Virus record (IMG/VR): IMGVR_UViG_3300034418_012497
Coordinates: 1-20,568 of that record
Reading direction: 5' to 3' (one strand)
DNA from: a virus
DNA length: 20,568 nt
Positions 16,373-20,568 of this stretch are shown in pieces. Positions within the stretch are counted from its first letter, which is position 1. The number at the start of each line of letters is the position of its first letter. The notes beneath the pieces were generated by a model. It had not been told where the DNA came from and did no database searches. It was given only the letters and a program-made list of their open reading frames with translations. Made by a program: the position numbers and the translations under genes.

Positions 16373-17008
16373 TCATTTCCAACGATTTCCCACAACCCAA
16401 CCAACAATACTCTTACGAACACCCTGAGTTACTTTTTGAACTCTGTGTTGAGTTCGTGAATCAAAAAGAGTAATCAAACCTCTATGTCTTGGTGCAATAT
16501 AGGGTTTTCCAGTTTCATCAAGTAGTTGAAGATTACCTCCACGATAATCTTCTGGATCGGAGAGTAGTAAACTGAAAGAAAGTTTCCTTACTCTTTCACA
16601 GTTCTCATTGATAAAGTCCTGAGCGATTTGTTCTCCAGTTCCACGATTTCCAGTTCTTACTGGTTTATAATGAGTTGCTAAACCAGAATCATTATGCCAA
16701 CCATAATATTCACCTTCACCATAAACGGTATATTGTAGTGATTCCCCATCAATATTTTCTAGGTCGTAAAGGAAGTTTTCACGGTTTGCTCTTTGTACAT
16801 AATGCCAAACAAACCCAGCAACCCAATGTGATGTTGGAATCCAAGAATTTCTAGCATTTCGTTTTTCACGATCAACAGTTCCATAATCACCACCTCCTAC
16901 CTTTGAATCTTCAAGAAGTGGATCAAATTTTTCCTTCAAATCTTCTTCAATAGTATCTACGATATTGTTTGGAATATCTGTAAAATACCAAATTGATTGA
17001 TAAGCCAT
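16373..17008 (-). CDS. 2OG-Fe(II) oxygenase, PKHD-type (211 aa)
   Basis: Putative Fe(II)- and 2-oxoglutarate-dependent hydroxylase and the clearest of the four such domains here. YTVYGEGEYYGWHNDSG gives His105-x-Asp107; RKLSFSLLLSDPEDYRGGNL is the typical strand and GGNL turn; TLFDSRTQHRVQKVTQGVRK gives His188 and Arg198. The length matches PKHD-type hydroxylases. A late-promoter match (AATAAATA) lies 31 nt upstream. No strong Shine-Dalgarno is seen before the ATG at 17008, and upstream ATGs are out of frame. It is followed after 7 nt by a second oxygenase gene. Phage homologues are known but their substrates mostly are not; fibre proline or lysine hydroxylation is a guess. Confidence 0.85.
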   Translation of the reverse strand: MAYQSIWYFTDIPNNIVDTIEEDLKEKFDPLLEDSKVGGGDYGTVDREKRNARNSWIPTSHWVAGFVWHYVQRANRENFLYDLENIDGESLQYTVYGEGEYYGWHNDSGLATHYKPVRTGNRGTGEQIAQDFINENCERVRKLSFSLLLSDPEDYRGGNLQLLDETGKPYIAPRHRGLITLFDSRTQHRVQKVTQGVRKSIVGWVVGNRWK

Positions 17009-17039
17009 TCAAAAACCCATTCATTTTTTTCAACAAAAT

Positions 17040-17047
17040 TATTTATT
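17040..17047 (-). promoter_or_regulatory. Late-promoter octamer AATAAATA
   Basis: The minus strand reads AATAAATA across the stop codon of the 130-aa gene, matching the NATAAATA late-promoter form. It ends 31 nt before the ATG of the PKHD-type oxygenase. Its overlap with a stop codon (GAA TAA ATA) lowers certainty. Confidence 0.5.
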
Positions 17048-17435
17048 CACTCTCCTCATAATCAATTTCCACCTTTGTTCTATCATGAACAAAAACACCA
17101 CCTGGTGGAAGTTTTACAAACTGATGGTCTTCAAAATATATGACTTTAGGGCCCCTTACAAATACTATATTTTCATCACTTGGACTGAAATTGTATATCA
17201 AAATTAATCTTTTGAAAATTTCTTCTGCCTGAACTTCATTATCCCATTCAGGATCAAACATATTCCACCCAATCAAAAAGTGGTTTTCACTGAAAAAATT
17301 CAAACTTTTTTCAGTAACAAGTTTGTATGGTTCTGGTTTATAACTCAGATAACATTTAAGTATATTATGAAGTTCCATAGGGCAACTATATGGACACCCT
17401 TTGATAATTCTATCCAAAATAAAATCTTGTATCAT
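17043..17435 (-). CDS. Hypothetical protein (130 aa)
   Basis: Not recognised. It starts MIQDFILDRIIKGCPYSCPM and ends acidic (KVEIDYEESE). It contains two Cys close together near the N-terminus (Cys-x3-Cys), aromatic-rich central strands (FLIGWNMFDPEWDNE, IVFVRGPKVIYFEDH) and LPPGGVFVHDRTKVE. No membrane segment, signal peptide or known catalytic motif is evident. It begins 15 nt after the MAHFA-type gene with GGTGAT about 7 nt before the ATG, so it probably belongs to that transcript. The open frame, composition and spacing fit a real gene. Confidence 0.6.
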   Translation of the reverse strand: MIQDFILDRIIKGCPYSCPMELHNILKCYLSYKPEPYKLVTEKSLNFFSENHFLIGWNMFDPEWDNEVQAEEIFKRLILIYNFSPSDENIVFVRGPKVIYFEDHQFVKLPPGGVFVHDRTKVEIDYEESE

Positions 17436-17450
17436 AATATAATCACCACT

Positions 17451-17876
17451 TTAAGTTTCTTCCGATTGAGATAGTTGAGTCAGTATCCAACCAGTCGTAT
17501 TATCTTGTTGATATACAGTTTCATCCCAGTAATAAAAGTAACCAGAATCCTCCTGTTCTTGAGTCAATTCTGGTTGTGCAATAGGTGCTTCCCAATCAGC
17601 AGTTGTTGAGTTTAATGTCCAAGAATTATATGGTTTTGGGGGAACAAAGGCATCTAGAGTTTCATCATATGTATTACCAATTCCAGCATAACGAAATCTA
17701 GAATTACCGTTATATGATGTTTGCTTCCAGTTGGTATCATTCCCAAAAAGACCTTTTAGGAATGAAATTCCAATTTGTTCCACCTCTTCTCCATCACTAT
17801 TTGAGGTATCATTATTGTCTACAACAATGACTCTTAGAACTTCATTATTTTCATTCAATTCAGCAAAATGTGCCAT
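17451..17876 (-). CDS. MAHFA-type conserved phage structural-cluster protein (141 aa)
   Basis: Conserved protein of unknown function that I recognise from many marine phages. It begins MAHFAELNENNEVLRVIVVD and has FLKGLFGNDTNWKQTSYNG, YAGIGNTYDETLDAFVPPKP, and SWTLNSTTADWEAP. The FG-x-x-TNWKQTSYN and YDxxLDAFxPPxPxxSW patterns are typical. I start it at the ATG at 17876; a TTG three codons upstream would only add three residues not found in the family start. A perfect TATAAATA late promoter lies 25 nt upstream. Gene order (after a polyglycine tail protein) suggests a tail-tip or fibre-assembly role, which is inference. No clear Shine-Dalgarno is visible. Confidence 0.75.
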   Translation of the reverse strand: MAHFAELNENNEVLRVIVVDNNDTSNSDGEEVEQIGISFLKGLFGNDTNWKQTSYNGNSRFRYAGIGNTYDETLDAFVPPKPYNSWTLNSTTADWEAPIAQPELTQEQEDSGYFYYWDETVYQQDNTTGWILTQLSQSEET

Positions 17877-17901
17877 AAGTATCAAGTGAAATAATTTTTT
17901 T

Positions 17902-17909
17902 TATTTATA
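17902..17909 (-). promoter_or_regulatory. Late promoter TATAAATA (perfect T4 consensus)
   Basis: The minus strand reads TATAAATA followed by an A-run in the 42-nt gap between the polyglycine tail-protein gene and the MAHFA-type gene, 25 nt before the latter's ATG. It is the exact T4 late promoter octamer and is intergenic, so it is the best-supported promoter in the window. Confidence 0.75.
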
Positions 17910-17918
17910 TCCATCATG

Positions 17919-19907
17919 TCATACTGCTCGTCTCAATATAACGATTCCAGATCCACCTGATGCACCATTAGTCAAATTACTAGCACCTCCACCACCGCCA
18001 GTATTTGCATCCCCACTACCACCGCTGTTCGGTGTACCCACACCACCAGGAGATGCTGAAGGAGGATCAGAACCTGCCCCTCCACCACCAGCACCCCCGG
18101 GCCCGCCAGAACCCGGACTGTAAGGCCCTGCGGCAGCACCACCACCACCACCAGCAAACCATCTGCCAGGTGTTGGTCCTGGTGTTCCATATGATGGTGG
18201 AATAGTCCAACCAGGTGCTACAGCTCCTACACCACCGGTTCCACCAGTAGTGGCAGAACCATTAGCCCCAGTTCCACCAGCACCACCACCACCACCACCT
18301 CTAAATCTGCCATCGGGGTAAACTTCATAACCTAAACTGGCAGGATTTCCTTGTGGAGGACTAACTGGAGGATCATTACCCAATCCTCGTTTTGAAGGTG
18401 CAGTAGGTGAAGGAGAATGATTAGAACCTCCACCACTACCACCAGGACTACCTCCAGTTGGTGGATTAACATATGGAGGAGAAGATCCATGACCTTGACC
18501 ACCTCCACCTCCGGCAGATGTATTTCCCGAAAATGAACTTGACGAACCAGGAGTTCCACCACAAGTTGGAGTTGGATTGGGAACACCACCAGCACCACCA
18601 GCACCGACAGTCACGGGAGTAGAACTTGGTGAATTTACAACGACGGGTACTATTCTATAACCTCCTGCTCCACCACCACCAGCAGCCCTTGTATCTTTGT
18701 TGCCCGGATCCAAAAAGGAATTAGTTCCTCCACCACCTCCACCAGCGATTATAAGGCATTCAAATGTCACAGGTGCACTTGTAACAGTTATAGTGCCTGT
18801 GGATGTGAAAATGTGATATTTGTACCCATCACCAGGAGTGAATTCAGTACCTCCACTCGAATTTCCTGTAGGTGAAGGACTGGGAGTACCACCTGTGTTG
18901 GAGTATCGAAAAATAAAAAATCCAGAACCACCATTTCCGCCACTACCATTTCTAGTTCCGGCGCCTCCACCGCCACCACCAGAATTTGTTGCTGCATTGG
19001 CACCAGATGAGCCAGCAGATCCCCCACCACCTACAGGACTTGCATTTCCTCCATCAGCACCACCACCACCACCAGAATATCCTCCTGGTCTTATTGAAGG
19101 TATGGGAGTGAAGGTGGATGGAGCGACAAGACCTGCTCCACCGTTTCCTGCCGAAGCTGGTGGTGGTGGACCGGGGTTGCCGCCGAATGCTGCTCCGCCA
19201 CCACCACCAGCTTCATCGGGTTGATAATCACCACCAGGATTTCCCTGAGGTCCTCCAGTTCCACCGGGTTGTGGGACAGGGAACGAGGGGCCCTGTCCAC
19301 CGCCACCACCAGAACCTAATGGAGCTGGATCACCATACTGAATTGTACTACTTGGTGGAGGAAAATATTGTGGGTTTCCAGCACCACCACCGCCACCATA
19401 TCCAGCAGTGATTGAAAACGCGGGAACAGTAGTATCGGATCCAGGGCTTCCTTTGTTAACGGAGTTATAAGAAGGATTTGTACCACCGGCACCACCTCCA
19501 CCAATAGTTACTGTAGTACTAACTGGTCCTGTGATGGGAGTGGATCCTGTTAAAAAACCACCAGCTCCTCCTCCACCACCATCTCTTGGATCATAACCTG
19601 CAGAACCACCGCCAGCACCACCGCCAATTGCCATATACTCAATAGTTCCACTAGCACAATCACCAGTAAGAGGACCTGTAGATGTAAAAACATGATATTT
19701 GTATCCATCTCCAGGAGTAAACTCTGTACCACCTGTAAGATTCAACTCTTTTGCCGTACCCCTCAAGTCATCCATACTAATGGTTCCCGTAGGAATACTA
19801 GCAAGTGCCCTTACATCAGCATCATTGAGTGTAATTGTAGTGGTAGATGGATTACAAAGCTCAGTATTTACCTGAGACATTGAAATTGTTCCAGTAGGTA
19901 ATACCAT
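17919..19907 (-). CDS. Glycine-rich tail adhesin-like protein (662 aa)
   Basis: Probable fibre-tip or adhesin protein. Residues 1-52 form a short conserved head with an internal echo (LPTGTISMSQVNTEL, then IPTGTISMDDLRG) of a type common at the start of phage tail proteins. Two long modules follow, each opening with GGTEFTPGDGYKYH[VI]FTSTG (59 and about 350). Each continues with a beta strand and then runs of Gly with Ser, Pro and Ala (for example GGGGGAGG). The modules end GSGFFIFRYS and GGSGIVILRRAV. Such Gly-rich domains can fold as packed polyglycine-II helices, as in the S16-type gp38 adhesin; that comparison is by composition only. A GGAGGT site overlaps the stop of the preceding gene and precedes the ATG at 19907. 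Base composition is markedly GC-richer than its neighbours because of the Gly/Pro codons. Confidence 0.82.
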   Translation of the reverse strand: MVLPTGTISMSQVNTELCNPSTTTITLNDADVRALASIPTGTISMDDLRGTAKELNLTGGTEFTPGDGYKYHVFTSTGPLTGDCASGTIEYMAIGGGAGGGSAGYDPRDGGGGGAGGFLTGSTPITGPVSTTVTIGGGGAGGTNPSYNSVNKGSPGSDTTVPAFSITAGYGGGGGAGNPQYFPPPSSTIQYGDPAPLGSGGGGGQGPSFPVPQPGGTGGPQGNPGGDYQPDEAGGGGGAAFGGNPGPPPPASAGNGGAGLVAPSTFTPIPSIRPGGYSGGGGGADGGNASPVGGGGSAGSSGANAATNSGGGGGGAGTRNGSGGNGGSGFFIFRYSNTGGTPSPSPTGNSSGGTEFTPGDGYKYHIFTSTGTITVTSAPVTFECLIIAGGGGGGTNSFLDPGNKDTRAAGGGGAGGYRIVPVVVNSPSSTPVTVGAGGAGGVPNPTPTCGGTPGSSSSFSGNTSAGGGGGQGHGSSPPYVNPPTGGSPGGSGGGSNHSPSPTAPSKRGLGNDPPVSPPQGNPASLGYEVYPDGRFRGGGGGGAGGTGANGSATTGGTGGVGAVAPGWTIPPSYGTPGPTPGRWFAGGGGGAAAGPYSPGSGGPGGAGGGGAGSDPPSASPGGVGTPNSGGSGDANTGGGGGASNLTNGASGGSGIVILRRAV
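18796..18854 (-). repeat. Direct repeat: start of second glycine-rich module
   Basis: This stretch encodes the TEFTPGDGYKYHIFTSTG-type module start. It is closely similar at DNA level to 19675-19733, offset by 879 bp (293 codons), which marks an in-frame internal duplication of the tail adhesin-like gene. Confidence 0.75.
19675..19733 (-). repeat. Direct repeat: start of first glycine-rich module
   Basis: Partner of the repeat at 18796-18854. The DNA differs at several mostly third-codon positions while the protein differs little, so the module duplication is not very recent. Confidence 0.75.
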
Positions 19908-19911
19908 TTAT

Positions 19912-20244
19912 TTACACCTCCCAAGGAAAATTTCCACTGACTACTTTAACTTCATTGTTTTTACATGTTTGCATATTTTCTAAAATAGAATTATTCACTT
20001 GATTTTGATCTGTGACTAACTCTATCCAGTCAATTATATCTTTTTTTGTGAGTTCTTTATATTGAATAAATGTTGTATTGTTATCTACCTGATCAATATT
20101 GAACTGAGTAAAGATTTTATAAGATCCCTTATATCCTTCTTCATCGTAACCTATTTTTTCCCAAACCACTCCAACAACTACATCATGAATTTTATTGATA
20201 GTTTTTTTCGTCAAAGATATAATTTTCCAATCGTATACTATCAT
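19912..20244 (-). CDS. Small conserved phage protein (110 aa)
   Basis: Function unknown. MIVYDWKIISLTKKTIN, DVVVGVVWEKIGYDEEG, then a FIQYKELTKKDIIDWIEL helix and a terminal NFPWEV. I recognise this layout (MIVY-x-W-K-I start, two beta strands, a helix, and a Pro-Trp end) as a family found beside tail-fibre genes in marine myophages. It overlaps the upstream fibre gene by ATGA (4 nt), so translation is coupled. Its TAA is 4 nt before the next ATG. Its position between two fibre genes would suit a fibre-assembly factor, but no evidence beyond context supports this. Confidence 0.7.
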   Translation of the reverse strand: MIVYDWKIISLTKKTINKIHDVVVGVVWEKIGYDEEGYKGSYKIFTQFNIDQVDNNTTFIQYKELTKKDIIDWIELVTDQNQVNNSILENMQTCKNNEVKVVSGNFPWEV

Positions 20245-20568
20245 GATTTTTCTGAAGAGTTATTATCAATGCCATTAATTTCTTCAAGTCTATTTATACG
20301 TTTTTGTTGTTCTTTAATGGCCTCAATCAGTAGAGCAGTTATGTTACCGTAAGCGACTGACTTGGTATCATTATCAATATTATGAATAACGACTTCTGGA
20401 AAAACCTTTTCAAGTTCCTGTGCAATAACACCAGCATAACGAATATTCTTTTCATCATCGGTTCTGGCAAAAGTAATACCACGAATAGACATCACTTTAC
20501 CAAGAGCACCTTCAATAAGTCTAATATCCTTTTTCAATCTCCCATCAGAATATGCAGTAACATTACCA
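20241..20568 (-). CDS. Tail fibre C-terminus with S74 chaperone domain (5' part beyond window)
   Basis: Partial gene; the frame stays open to the window edge. It reads [20 protein letters not shown], then [50 protein letters not shown] and a short coiled-coil tail. This is an S74 intramolecular chaperone: the Ser of SDGRLKKDI is the expected self-cleavage residue. A TTG-initiated start inside this motif (at 20537) is not used; the codon is an internal Leu. It is homologous to the S74 domain at the end of the 1371-aa collagen-like fibre. Its last bases form the ATGA overlap with the following gene. Confidence 0.9.
   Translation of the reverse strand, partial: GNVTAYSDGRLKKDIRLIEGALGKVMSIRGITFARTDDEKNIRYAGVIAQELEKVFPEVVIHNIDNDTKSVAYGNITALLIEAIKEQQKRINRLEEINGIDNNSSEKS
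20291..20298 (-). promoter_or_regulatory. Candidate intragenic late promoter TATAAATA
   Basis: A perfect TATAAATA on the minus strand lies inside the S74 coding region (codons for Arg-Ile-Asn-Arg), 46 nt before the ATG of the 110-aa gene. The distance is like that at 11315-11322. It could let the small gene and the polyglycine adhesin be made apart from the fibre, but being inside a coding sequence it may be chance. Confidence 0.4.

Noticed and set aside
16366-16422. Upstream start for the second oxygenase (adding 19 residues)
   Set aside because: The extension lies inside the coding sequence of the preceding oxygenase, and GAGGT fits the ATG at 16365.
18820-19224. Proline-rich plus-strand open frame opposite the glycine-rich gene
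   Set aside because: It is the antisense reading of Gly codons as Pro, with no ribosome site or recognisable domain.

Overview
The window looks like part of the late structural (tail-fibre) region of an AT-rich, T4-like marine myovirus, of the kind that infects picocyanobacteria or SAR11. The evidence is (i) the first 77 codons of a gp17-type large terminase on the left edge, (ii) long collagen-like, glycine-rich and coiled-coil fibre proteins, two of them ending in the S74 intramolecular chaperone, (iii) octamers matching the T4 late promoter (TATAAATA / NATAAATA) in front of several genes, and (iv) small conserved proteins that I recognise from marine myophages. The host cannot be decided from this window: no photosynthesis or other host-diagnostic gene is present. 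No tRNA, rRNA, CRISPR, integrase or transposase was seen.

Layout, read in the direction of transcription (right to left; all genes on the minus strand except one). At the right edge lies the C-terminus of a fibre with an S74 chaperone (20241-20568). It is followed by a 110-aa conserved protein, a 662-aa polyglycine-type tail protein, a 141-aa MAHFA-type protein, a 130-aa unknown, two Fe(II)/2-oxoglutarate-type oxygenases and an 82-aa conserved protein. Next comes a single plus-strand gene (14841-15404), a third 2OG-Fe(II) oxygenase. It is divergent from a GH130-like beta-propeller gene and abuts the 82-aa gene stop to stop. The propeller gene overlaps an 827-aa protein that appears to fuse TPR, FkbM-like methyltransferase, sulfotransferase-like and 2OG-oxygenase-like regions. 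After this come a 1102-aa coiled-coil/beta-helix fibre, a 111-aa beta-rich structural protein, the 1371-aa collagen-like fibre with S74 domain, a 512-aa basic cysteine-containing mosaic protein, a 106-aa protein sharing one domain with it, a 451-aa DAFGR-motif virion protein, and terL.

How the genes may work together (inference): the structural proteins make adsorption fibres. Embedded among them are four putative hydroxylase domains, one methyltransferase-like domain, one sulfotransferase-like domain and a glycan-type propeller. That is an enzyme set suited to modifying proteins or glycans, possibly the collagen-like fibres themselves or the host surface. Genes are tightly packed (many 1-7 nt gaps or short overlaps). 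No intergenic stretch exceeds 63 bp, so there is no gene-free region to describe.
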